A DNA stretch of 64,000 bases from Sphagnum compactum (lineage: Eukaryota > Bryophyta > Sphagnopsida > Sphagnales): assembly GCA_965153455.1 (NCBI GenBank), contig OZ234494.1, forward strand, positions 14,694,001-14,758,000, written 5' to 3'. This document shows positions 47,931-60,799 of this stretch, one piece after another. Each line of letters begins with the position of its first letter. Position 1 is the first letter of the stretch. The notes beneath the pieces are model-generated. The model did no database searches, was not told the DNA's origin, and saw only the letters and a list, made by a program, of their open reading frames with translations. Both the position numbers and the translations under genes were made by a program.

Positions 47931-50900
47931 TACTAATTTTGATGAGCACTTGGGAGGAAGGATCAAGCATTTCCCCCAAAAAAGGGTGACCTGTGCTGAC
48001 GAGAGCAAGCTCACATTCATGGCATACAAGTCCAAAGTGCACCAGGAGCTCACAAATGCCCTAGTAAACTAACTAGCTTTCCTCTCTTCTTAATCTACTT
48101 GGTCTTTGTCTCTCTTTCATCCTCTAAAACTCATTTTGCTCAGTTCAAAAAACGACATGCTGAGGCAAATGCACACATGATGCCATACAAATTTATACCA
48201 TACTTACAACTCATGTTCAATACTAATTAATTCCTATGAGGGCGAGCTGAAGAAAAAAAAAAGGAAAAAGAAAAACTAAGCGCAATTTGTCAAAATTCTA
48301 GAAAATCAAAGTCAGTTCAAAATGGGAAGACAACTTCTGAAACTCACTAGTGGACTTAGCATACTTAGAGACTATTGTTGAAATTTCTGAAAGATTCAGA
48401 TTGGGGGTTGCTGAAACCCCTGTTTTTTCAAAAGATTAATTATTTCGAGAAGACTTGCTGAACATGAGTTGAAGGTACAGTAATCAAACATGCTGACCAG
48501 TAATCAAAATCTGCAGCAAAACCTCTAAACTAAATAAGAGAAAATAAGAGCATGATGGTTTTTGAAGTTTGTGGGTGTACCCATTTTTATATGCAGGCTG
48601 AGTTGAATCATCCAGAGACTACAGCTAACAAGGAGGTGAGAACTGAACTTCTCTGTTTTTGTTTGTTTGTTTCTCATCATGTCGACAACCAATGAATCCC
48701 ACCCATTTCAGAAAAAAATGCAACAAATGGAACAAGGCACAGATTCTGAGATTTGACACTACAAAAATTTGCAGTAAATTACTGGCTGTACAGTTAGTTG
48801 CTCCCTTAAAAAAAGCAAAAAACAACGTTTAGGTTGAGAACTTCTTGGCATAGTTTTTTTATACATGTGCGTGTTTGCAATTTTATACATGTTCCTACTG
48901 ATCATTCATCTCCTAAACGAAAACCCTTCTATAAAAGAATCAAAGCTGCAGTCTTTACCATGTATAAATTCAGTCCATGTGTGCTGAATTATACGGGGAT
49001 ATGGACACAAGTATTAAGGACCCTATTGGCACTTTGGATTTTACAATGCAGGTGAAGTTACTTCAAGCAGGTTTGCACCAGAGCACTAGCCAGATACATG
49101 AGATGAAGCTTCAACTACAGCTCCTCCGAACTCAGATGCAGGCTGCTTCAACACCTGTGTGTGTTTTGATCTCTCACCTTTTCTGCCCCCCCATTCCCAA
49201 ATCTCCTTGAAGATTAAAGAAGAAGAAGAACTTCGAAGAAGTTGGATTTCTGCAATGATAGGAATTTTTTTGTTGTGAAGTAAAGTTTTGGTGTAATTTG
49301 CGAGGTTCTGATCCTGTACATCACCTTACATGTTTGAGGAGGTTTTTTTGTCGACTTATGAATCTATCCATTACTGCTTGCTTGACCTTCATGGCCAGAG
49401 AGCAATCTCAAGTGGGAAAATTGCTGGAAAAGTGTTGAGAAACAAATCTGACAAGGCACTTGCCAAGAAACAGGTAGTACCTATTTACAGTTGTTTTGTT
49501 TTTTCCTCTTTGTTACGAATTAGATTCAATTGTATGCTCAGAGATGGGGAGGGTTGGGTTTGTTGGGATTGTTGATGATTTTGGAGATGGCAAACTTTTG
49601 TGTGCAGAGACTTGATGAGTTGGAGTCAAAGTTCAAGCAACTAGAAAAGGAAGTCCAGGCACTCGCCCAGGTATAGAAAAAATTAAAAACCCATCTTGTG
49701 CTTCTTCAAATGATGCTTTTTTTTGTTCTATTGGCATTCAAGCTGAAGTCTCCCGGGACAACATTATTATCATAAGGCAATTAGTGTCTGAATCTTCCCT
49801 TTCTCTCTATCTCCCGGATTGAATCCCGATGCAGTGATTTTTTTGAAAAGGCCTCTTTGATCAATCCATTGTCTACTTGATCCATGTGGATTTGTTGTTG
49901 GTTTGTGGTGTGGGTGGGTTAATGTGAAGAGGTTGGGATTAGTTTTGCAATCAAGGCAGAATATGGTGAAGCTGGGGAAGGAGAATCCATTGCTTGTGAA
50001 AGACTTGGCGAATGACAAGTCCAGGATAGAAGCAAAGGAACTTGAGAAGGAGAACTTGAGACTGGCTTTGGAGCTGGAAAAGGACAACCAAAGGTTGGCA
50101 AAGGAGTTGGGAAGGGAAAACCGAAAGCTATCAAAGGAGCTAGAAAGGGACAAATTAAGGCCTCCAACAAGGAAGCTGGACAAAACAAATCTAAAGCTAG
50201 AAAACAAACCCGAGACGACAACAACAAACAAGAAGGTGAGTCCCCAGAGGTGCCTTTGTTGGAATAAAAAAATCAGTTTGCTGAAGCAACTCATGTTATA
50301 TAGAAGCTCATCCATTGCTCACTGGGGTTGATGGTGATCATGAGCATGGGTGTAAGCAATGTGAAATTCAGAACAACGGGTATCATCAAGTGGATACCGA
50401 AGTCCATCAGGAGCTCAAGAATTTTGGAATTGTGCCAACTGCACGTGGCATCAGGTAAGGATCGACCTTCAACTATCTTCGGCTCCTGTTGCAATTTTGA
50501 TTTAATAACATGAAGAGATTTATATAACCAGCCTGCACCCATGCTCTTTTTCTTGAAGAACTGCACGATGATGATGAGAATGTTGAATTTGATACAGTGA
50601 TTCAACATATTCATGTGCACGTGCGGTGTTGGAGAAACAGCGAGCATACCGCAGTAGTAATTCTCTGGTGAGGCCTGTGCTCAATAATCTCTTATGTATA
50701 TAGACATCCCTTTGAATCTTCTTGCCACCTGATTTGTCACTGAGAGACAATCTGCATCCAACTTCAGTTTTGGCTGTGACAGACAATCAAATGTGTAGAA
50801 CTCCAGTTTGTGGCACTTGAGGGAAACTATAAGTAAAATAACTCGGTGCACAACAGAGTATGTACTTAGTCCCTGGATCATTTTATTAGGTTTTAATTTC

Positions 50901-52467
50901 AGTATGCTAACTATTGTTGTTGCGCTTGTGAAGAGAAGGAAGAGTACATACAATGCAGCTATACAATGCTCATTTGGACAATCCAATGACTTAATGGATC
51001 ATGCTTCTGAAGACGCTGAAGAGAATGAATTTCAGGTTTTCACAACCATGTGATCCATCTGAAAAAAGCTTCAAACCTTTCAACTAAAAGGATTATGAGT
51101 TGAGAAGAGAATGGTTGGGGTTTTTTTTCCTTGGGTCCTTTTCTAACCTTGCAATTATTTATGGCTTTGTGAATCCATAGAGTCAATACAGCAGTGCGAG
51201 CTCTCACAAATCCAGTGATAATCTCAGCTTCCAAGATGAGTTACAAGTGTCAAGAAACTTGAGTTGCAATGAAAAAGGTCATGTACATAGCTCCCCCATC
51301 AGAGGTGAATGCAGCTACCAAGCTCCTCTTAAGCCTAGAAGAAGAACTCCACACAATGTAAAGAATTCTTCACAGGAAAAAGCAGTACGAAATGTGTCAC
51401 TAACTTATTCAGATGGGCAAAGGATGAAGGATCAGAACAAGAAATTATCATATCAAGCAGAAAATTACCTGCAGGAGGATGATGAATTTGGTCTTGGAAT
51501 TTGGAACAGTGAGGAGGAAAATAAATCTGACGCCAACTCGGATTCCAACTCCTCAGCAGACCTGTTAGAGGATCAAAGGTGAACAGCAAAAAGCTTCTCC
51601 AAGGTCTAATGGAAAAAAAATTTATCCACCAGACCCATAAGGATTATACGAGAGTATGAATGATGAGGAGCATCCATATTCTCAAATTGGATTTCTTTAA
51701 CACTAGTCAGTCCTATTTTGCAGGATGGATTACACGACACATCGTGGTCAGTCTGCAGTGTTGTCATTGCCTGCTTCCAAAGGCAAAGCCAGGCTCCCTG
51801 GTATGTTCAGTTTTTTTTGTAATCTTCACTGTGTAGTAGTAGTGTGCTGATTATTGATCAGAGCATATCAATTTTGGAGTCAACGTTTTTCTTTCCTTTT
51901 TTTCCTCACTCGAGACAAAATTGAAAGGCAGGGTAAAAAGTTTGAATAGCTAAGTTATGTCATGGAATTGAGTTTTTGCATTACTTGTGTCAACGAGATC
52001 AAGGTGGTAGTTTCTTGTACCAATCTGTTGGAAACATTTCTTTGTGCACATTCCTCCAGTACCACTTGGTATGCACTGTACTACTGTGCATGTCGGCTGC
52101 TATATGAATGAACACAGTTTGTTAGGCACTTTTCCAATGGCTTCTGGAACTTTGATTTCTATTGAGTTGCTGGGCAAACCTTGCAAATATGTAAGTGACG
52201 ATTCTTTGGAATCATGGGTATGTTGCATGAAATTATGGGGGTGCAATGACTGACAAGTGCAGCTTCTTCAATGACTTACCAGCTGCTTCTAGGAGCCCAC
52301 GAAAGCAATTGCACCCTCTGCCAACATCTGCACATCAAGCAATTGATCCCCATCTCAGCCCATATGAGCAACTTCTGTTGATGGATGAGGCCAACAAAGA
52401 AATGTTGCACTTGAACCGACTTCCTATTCTGGCCTCACTGACTGACAAGCACCCAACCTCACAGTAA
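47931..52467 (+). CDS. Unrecognised coiled-coil protein, multi-exon
   Basis: I do not recognise the family. Eleven exons join in phase for about 525 codons: 48597-48635, 48974-49156, 49399-49473, 49608-49670, 49960-50235, 50345-50454, 50598-50667, 50934-51035, 51181-51578, 51724-51800, 52283-52467 (stop TAA). An upstream exon ending at 48063 (FDEHLGGRIKHFPQ to KVHQELTNAL) also joins in phase, but its start and the gene's first exon are unresolved. Seen in the protein: heptad-like segments (MKLQLQLLRTQMQ, LDELESKFKQLEKEV) and a charged repeat in 49960-50235 where an ELEKEN/ELEKDN/ELGREN/ELERDK unit recurs every 10-11 residues. A Ser-rich acidic middle follows (SSASSHKSSDN, DDEFGLGIW), then the conserved-looking tail LSPYEQLLLMDEANKE. 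No catalytic motif, signal peptide or membrane segment is visible. A structural or cytoskeletal role is only a guess. The acceptor at 50345 is weak. Confidence 0.65.
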
Positions 52468-55400
52468 TTTGCCAGCTTGAAAGGGAATCCATAAATGGCC
52501 TTGACCCCCATTGCTTCTCAAATGCCAGACACCCATTGCTTCCTCAACTACACTCCCACTCCCGAATTGAAGCAAACATTGTTTTGTGACTTGTATGTGT
52601 GTGTGTGTGTGTGTAGAGTTGATTGCATTGAAAATGTTTATTAACTTTGGTTGTCAAAATTTGGGAACCAAGACACCCCATCAATGTAGTGTCTTGTGTC
52701 TTGTGTCTTGGTCCCCAAAAAGAAGGCTCCCAAATATGATGTGAAGGATGTTTCCAATGACAAATTTCAATTATGACCTAATCACATCTCAACATGCAAG
52801 TGCATGTAAAGCCTCTTGAGCTATGGATTTAGGTCCGAATAAAAGTGTTGTAAAATCTTATATACTTTATAAGTCAAATACCATCCAATATTATCAAATA
52901 TCACAATGTTCTCAATTTATCAAATCTCTTGTGTTGCAAGTCTCATATGATTTTTAAAAAGTTTTGTTGAATTTGTTATGTTTTCACCAAGTAAGATGCA
53001 ATGAACTCATTTTGTCCCCAAGAAACTCCACCTACAATAATTCCATGCGTGGAAATTTGGCATTTCAAACCATCATTTATTAAGTATAATACGATTATTC
53101 ATTATTTAGTATCACATGATTCTTCACATAGTAGTATCAATTTGCTCTCACAACCTCTATTGATTATTGAAGGTTTTGTTGTTTGAGATTCATCATTGCA
53201 CATTTGAACTACATATGTGGATTTGGATTCACATTTGAAGAACACAATGAAACCTATACCCATGCCTTCAAAAATTCCAAAACCTGTTGCCCACCATTAT
53301 GGAGCTAGCAATGGTTAAATATCAACTGTGTAGGATTAAAGCTCCATGGTCCTCAATGATATATGCATCATCATTTCTCCTATAAATGTCAATTGTAGAT
53401 TTTTCCAAAGCTTGCATGACTCATTAGGGTAACCATGCCCATCACCAAACAAAGGTCTACTTGACCAAACATTCCTACAATGCAAAGCCTAGTTGGTCAA
53501 TGTCCACCCATGCCCCTTGTAAAGTTCAATAAAATGCCTATGACTAAATGCTTAGTTTGAAAATATAGTGTTTGGTTTTGTGAAAACATTCAAACATGAA
53601 AAAAAAAAATGTGTTTGTAAATGGATGTCAATACTAGCCATTATAAAAATGACAAAGGGGTTTTTATGTGTGGCAATGTTTACTAATGGGATATGAATCA
53701 TCACATTCTTTTGCATGCAATTGATCATAAATAGGAGAAATCATCCTAGGCTATTATTTGAGTGTTTGGGTGAGAAATTATAGCAACATATCCAATGGCA
53801 CAATTTGGTGATGGGGGTGATTTTAACCAATTCTGAAGAACTTCTAATAGCACAAAGCAAGGCAATGTTTGGTTATGGGGGTTGGGTTTGCATTTTAAAC
53901 ATCATGCAAGTGATCATAAATGATCAAAAACCCTAATAGGAATATAATGCAAAAAGAATAACAATGACAATTAAATCTAAAAGCAAAACAACCTCAAGAC
54001 AATAAGATCTTTGGATATTGTAATTAAGCACATTTACTATCAAGGCAAAGAGTCTATCTTGTGCACTTCACATTTTTGCCAAATACACCTTGAGCAAAAA
54101 CAAGTTACATGAGAAAATAAGTATCAATGACATTTCTATTCCTAGAATTGAGCTTTCAAGTATGTCCTCCCTACCAACTACTATAGTAGATTAGCTTCAA
54201 TGTTTTTAGAAATGTTAATTCCTAGTGCAATGGTGTTAAAAATTAGGTTAAAAGCTTTGGAATTTGGTCTAAAAGTAAAATAGGTCAAAAATTTAGAATT
54301 AAGTTAAAAACTAGAAGCAGAATTTCAAAAATCAAAGGTGAAAATAGAGCATATAAAAGAACAAGAGTCAAATTTAAACACTAGAACTAAAGTTGCAAAA
54401 ATCAAAGTGAAAATAAAGCAAGAAGAAAAGAAAAGAATAGGTTTAAAATTATAGCTAGAATTGCAAAAAGATTATTTGAAAATAGAGCAAGAAAGAAATA
54501 AAATAGGGACTAAAGCTATAGGCAAGATTTACAATGAGAGGTATAAGCAACTCATGTATTACAAACAATTTATAGTCCCACACTCTAAAACACCTTCGTA
54601 AAAGAAAGGAAATTTTCAAATAATTCATGTAATTCACATATTGAACTTTATACTAACAACTTGCTTAATATCCACAATATCCACAAGAAACATCAATTTA
54701 GACAAGGAGGACTTTTCAAATGTAGATGTTCTAATAACTTCCATTGAACCATTAGAAACATATGCATATCTAACATATCTTGACATTGTTCACTTTTTGC
54801 ATTCATGGAATGTGTGTAAAAAAGAAAAAGGCATATTGTTAGTTGGGCTAAAGTGCACATCACCCGCTTGCTAGAGATTTGGGCTAGGAGCTAGATAATA
54901 ATCATGAATTTGAATGCCCAAGCATGCTAACTAATCCAACATTGGATAAACAGAACATATCACTTAAGCTTGCATCAAAGACAATACATAACAAGCCATA
55001 AGTTAATAGGGTGCCTTCAATAAACAACAAAGGGAAATGGATAGTTGATGAAGCCTTGGAGGAAGTTATGGATGTTATTGAAAGAGGCACATGTTCATTG
55101 AGAAGGGCAAATATGTCATGGGACATATCCATGACACCTTCCTTTCAAACCATCTAAATGGAAAAGCAAGATCATGGAAAATTGGGTTGATTGCAAGTGT
55201 TTTGACAAAGGAGTAAAACATAATAATAATAACATGGACATTGATTATGCAAATTGCAACTTATCAATTATCTTATAGTTCAATTGAAAATGAAAGTTGT
55301 TTAACTCTCACAAACAAGGCCTACCCCATTTTGGAATGTACCAAGGAACAATTCGTGGTATTAGTTTGAACACATGCATCCAATACTAAACATTCACCAA

Positions 55401-58400
55401 ATAGAAAAATTGGAAGTTAGTAGAGCATAAAGCTTGTTTATATAATCTTGCAAAATGTTTTATGAGAACTTGCAATTGTTATACACTCAAAATAATTACA
55501 ATGTAAATCATGTGTGGAACTCAATTGAAATAGACATTTAAGCAAGTAGACAATAAAAAACTTGGGTTCTTGTTAAAAGTGGTTCAAACCAAGTTTATAA
55601 CACCATTCCCAAATCTTGGGAATGGTTAACTATGAATTGTGTAATGAATGTTGCAAATGGAAATTTTCCATGGTTTTACATTTTTAGATGGACATCCATG
55701 ATAATGCAAAAAAAACATGAACAACTTTTTTGTTCAAAGATTTTTTATTTTATTTTTTCAAAATGTCAATTTTAGGTGGTATATCTAAAACCAACCATCA
55801 TTTGTTAATTATTGATGACATCATTCACATATTACCCTAAAATCATAAGAATTTGGTTTATATATGATCATTTTGCCCTTTTACACGATACATGCACTCT
55901 AACCCTTAGATGTATCTTGTTTTAAACTATTTAAATCAATATTAATAAGAAAAAATGGAGAAATGGCCAAAGGAAATTATGTATATTCAAACAATCACTT
56001 TAGATGCATGGGTGGACAAGGCTTAAACCAATCATTCACAAAACATAACATCAAATTTGGATTTAAGGTTTGTGGCATATTGCCTATAAACCCTATGGAA
56101 ATGAAATATAGGATTGACCATTCAAACATTTACACAACACCAACAACAAATCATAACAAGAAGGTAAGGTGGAATACAATTCATACGATTGGAGTTGATG
56201 AAAATTAGCAATGGGAGGAGCTGTATGTTGCAACAAATTAATTATTAAATATAGTTGGAATTGTTCAAGAAATAGTAGTAGTAAATGATGCCGCAACATC
56301 AACAACAAAACTTCAATATTATGTAAAAATGTCTATAGTCGATCAACCTCATTGGGGTTGAAGAAGATGAGATAAAATAATCAAACAAACTTTTAATAAA
56401 CTTGGGTTCAAATTCTTTAAGATGTACAAAAATCCTATCACAACATCACCTTTTTTTGTATTTTTTACCTAGTCATTGTTTACCATGTAAAGAAACATTT
56501 ATGGATAATTATTATAGAATCTAAAATTATAGTGATCTATTGTACTTATGAAATATTTGACACTTTTTGACTCATTAATTTTGATGGGGATTACAATATA
56601 AGGAAAAAATACTACAATAAGGACTAGGTCCTTTTCATTATGGGTGGTACACCTTAAAAGATTTTTACCCACTTGGCAAATTTTAATGAACAATTACAAC
56701 AAGAACTCTAATTTTTTCCAAATGCAACCCAAGAAGCATGAAGATGCATAACTTGTTGTCCTTGCTTGATTTATTTGCAAGACAAACCAAGAGCAAATAA
56801 TCATTAGTATGCTACTCCAAATTGCACATTGTAATTTCTTATTAGTACTTAGGTATCTTATGGAAAAAGGCCATGGAAAAGGAAATAATTTACAAAGAAG
56901 TGAAACAAAGGGAAAAATGAAAAAAAAAATGCTATAAAGGTACTAAATATGATCACAATAGTTGAGTAAGAAGCTCACAAATTAGCAAATAAATGTGTAA
57001 GAGTTGATTTCATTTCAATTTCATCCATTGCAACTATAAGGAAAGCAAATGATTTCTTTGACAACTTCCACGTATGATTAATACCACATCCACTAGGGTA
57101 CATGGGTGTTAACCTCATGTTTATTATAAGAGCTCAAAGAGAGGCTATGCAATGGGTAAGGTAGAGGTAGTGAGTGTTAGAGCATGTTGTAATAAGGCTA
57201 TTATAACTATTTACATACTAGCTTAAAGACAATGGGGTCAAAGTGGATAACAATGTGAGGGCACATGGGGAAGGATCAAGGAAAGGATTGGTAGTTGTGA
57301 GGGTAAGAAACATGATTAAACAAAGGATTAATAACTTTGAAAGTATGAAACAAGATCAAGGAAATGATTAGTAGTCATGAGGGTATGAACCAAGTCAAAG
57401 AAAGGTTGTTGGTTGTGTTATCTTTTTGTTGTCACACAAATGATGTGGTTGTAGAGCCAACAAGTTGATTAATAGATATTGCAAAAGTTTTGGTGGTTGT
57501 GTGTGAGACACATGAATTTCCCCTTACACAAACATGGGTGAGTACTTGTAAACTAGTGTAATGCTCGTGTTGGAACTTGTTATGACTCATAATGGGAGGA
57601 ATAGAGTGTGCAATTTAGCATGGACATTAAAATGCAATTTTTGGATGGCTTGACTAGGAATGGACAATGGATCATAGTTACAACTCACATACACTTCAAT
57701 AAACATTCAACATTGTTGCTAGATTCCAACAAGCAACCATTTGTGCTCATAGTTTTCATGTTGCCATTTGTGGTGTTTTTGGATTTGTTTGCTTGCTTGT
57801 GGCAATGAGCATCATCAAAATTCTTTCTTTCTTCTTTGAGAAAGAGAGTCTTAAGTTGTAGTGATTACTATTTTTTTCATAGGTAGTGGTGGCACTTTCA
57901 CATGCCCCAATTCTCAAGGAATTGATGCAAGCATGAGATTTGGAACATAATGTGTAATTGGATATGGGAAAGAAAGAAGTAGAGACAATGATTTGTGCAT
58001 GAAACCATTTCTTGGTTGTCTATTGCTATCATGGACGAGATGTAGCCATCATTGTATGCCACCATTGTGCTATTGTGAAAAAAAATTGGAAATTGTTGAC
58101 ATACTTTAGCAACTCCAAATAAATTCTAACATAAGAATTATATGTACAAGAGGTCATTTCTTTGGTTCAATATTAGGTTTTGGGCACTAGTAGATGTGTT
58201 CCAATGGGCAAGCAAGAGGAAACAAGTTGTTTCTAGATGTCAAATCTTTGAGAAGAAATAGTGTCCTACAAAGAAGTTCTTGCATGTAGGCACTAGACAA
58301 CAGTTACATTTGGATGCACACTAAATTTTAATAGGACAAAAGTGGGGACAATAACGAGATAGGAAAAGAGAAAGACACACACAAGCTTTCATATAGTAGG

Positions 58401-59100
58401 CTGAACAAGCTCATATTGTTGTTAGAAATCATCATCCTACTACTAAACTACAATATGAACAAGAGCTTTGAGAACAAGAAGAAGCAAATGTTGAGTAATA
58501 AAATGACTAGATTCTTTTCTAAGGAGGTCTGTCTAAATGTGCTGCTAGAAAGACAAGTTGAGGAACAAGCTTTGTTGTTGGTGCTAAAAGACAAGACAAC
58601 TAGCCTCATGCTTCTACTATAAGTCATTTCTTAACCCTTTTCAAATGATTCAAGCTACAATGGATGCACCAAAAGGAGGACTACATTTTATCTCCAGCCT
58701 TCAAAAGCAAAACTTCACTCATTCAAAAAACGATGGCCCTCTAAAACATCAAGTGTTTAGAGACTGGCTTGGTTACCCTAGTTTGCTTTTACTTTTGATT
58801 CAAGGAAAGTTATCACGTCGGTGGTGGGTTACATGTGAAGTAGGAAATTCTTGACATGCACCCTTCAATGGAAAGGGGTTGTTTATTGCATCTAGGATTA
58901 ACTTCCAAACAAAGCCAACCCCTAAGGCAATTTGCAAACCGGTCTAATAACATGGTAGCATTGCCCAATGGATCAAAGACATGCTCCAAAATATTAAACT
59001 CAAAGTTGAACTCAACATGCATCTCCAAAATACATCCAATTTCGTTTCGACTTTCGACTAGTATTGTTGGGTTATGGTATTGTTTAAAGTCAAGACTGGG
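52468..59100. other. AT-rich intergenic DNA without recognisable gene
   Basis: The first 150 bp are probably the 3' UTR of the coiled-coil gene, with a (TG)n run at 52595-52614. The rest is AT-rich, and its frames are short and unlike any family I know. I found no terminal repeats, structural RNA or coherent exon chain. Confidence 0.5.
52595..52614. repeat. (TG)n microsatellite
   Basis: About nine to ten TG units, 130 bp after the stop codon of the coiled-coil gene. Confidence 0.9.
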
Positions 59101-60799
59101 AGGCTGATTCATCCTACCCCTATGGTGGAACAGGGAGGCAGAATCTGCCACACTTGCGTATTATGCAGTAGGCCAATTCTGCCATGTTCTCTCCTATTTG
59201 TTTTTCCATGTTTGCAGTGGGTTCCCCCGACTTTAACAGCAAATAACGGGCTGCCCAGGTGCACCTCTAGACTCGCTCTAATGTGGAATCCAGCCTGGGC
59301 ACCCATTATATTCTATTGGTTTCGGATATGGTTTTATACATATCCGATTTTATGCATGTTCATATCCTGGGCAAGACATATAACCTGACAACAGAGTGTT
59401 TGGCAGGTATCTAATTTTTTGTTAATAATCACCAGTTCCAGAGTCTATAATGTTTCAGAACCAAAGAGAACCACCGATTGCAGTTTTTTGGTACAATAAT
59501 CAGAATCACAGAACCATCCATTCCAGTTATTTTCAAAAACCTCAAAGAACCAATGGTTTTCATGAAATAACCAGTACAGAACCAGCGAATATACCTGCGG
59601 TTATTTGAATTTTTCAACTTTTTGGGAACTGCAATTAATATATCAGAAACCAATTCTGCAATTCCAAGAGAACTGCAGTTATGAACCCTCAGAACTCCCC
59701 TGATAGCCACCAGGAGTTTGTTCCTGTTTCTGGTAAGAACCCAACACTGGTTTCTACCATATGGTACTAAGGATGGCGAGTAGCTTCACAGCAGCCGGCA
59801 GTGAAGTGAGGCGGCCTCAGGTACAGGGCAAGGACTATCAGTCCAAAGTAAGAAAACAAACAAGGTTGCTCAGGCTCTTTTAAACCTTTAAAACCTTTCC
59901 TGTACCACACTCAATTCCTGTATCTAGTTCTGGAATCCTTCAATCTTTTCACTCCACTTTCTGAATTTGCTTTGTGGAAATGGGGGCGAATACTCACAAC
60001 TGAAATCAGTGTCATTCGTGTTGCTAATCCTATATCTTCCACTTGCACCCAGCTTCTGTACCTGTGGATCAAATGCAGAACTTCTGATCAGCAGGCCTGC
60101 CAGGTACCTACCAACAATCAGCCAGGAGATTCAGCTCTCATTAACAATGTAAAATAAGATATATGAAAGTACTTGTGGTAACAAGGATATAACCTAACTG
60201 AAACAAATTAGATTACAGGTGAAGTGCCCCACTGCCTTCAGATCAATGGTTCTTTGTAACAATTCAAACTGACAGTCTTTTGATGTAAAAGAAGCACCTG
60301 TCTTCAGAAGTTAACTGGAGAGCACAGGCCTGTCACTGTCACAGCAGTAGACCAACACCAGAGCTGCAATGTGACAACACCTAGCCTTATAGTAATCTTA
60401 GGTCTTCACAAGCTCAAGCATGAGTACAGTTGAGGGACAATAAAGATGTAATTGCTATTAGGGTGAAGAAGTGCCCAGCCAGTTGAGCAGTGCTCTCTGC
60501 AGTGATGGGTTGCAGGATCTGGATTGGTTAGATGGAAGAAAACCCTACTACCTACCCTGTGATCCCCAGATGCACTTATCCATTGGGGCTTGTGGGGACC
60601 TAGACACAAATTTCTGTAAGGCAAATGAAACTGCAAGTAATGCTCCAAATGCAGCCAGCCTTGACTGGCAGAAATTGCTAGCAAAAGGAAAAGCTAGGTT
60701 AGTCTCCTAAGAAAAGCTTAGTGTTTATGCTCAGCCAGCCTTCTGAAGAACCATGACTGAGGAGAAGTGTTTTCCTCAAGACTTAAAAACAAATTGTTC
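59101..60799. other. Less AT-rich gene-free stretch downstream of COG3
   Basis: Composition shifts here toward that of the genic islands. Part of it (about 60400-60799) is probably the COG3 3' UTR, read on the minus strand. The remainder has an open frame at 59074-59388 without a known relative, and a patch at 59420-59700 rich in ACCAGTTCC/CAGAACC-type motifs. No gene can be supported. Confidence 0.4.

Noticed and set aside
59074-59388. Open frame of 104 codons as a gene or organelle insert
   Set aside because: No family resemblance, no supporting splice neighbours, and no recognisable mitochondrial or plastid gene.
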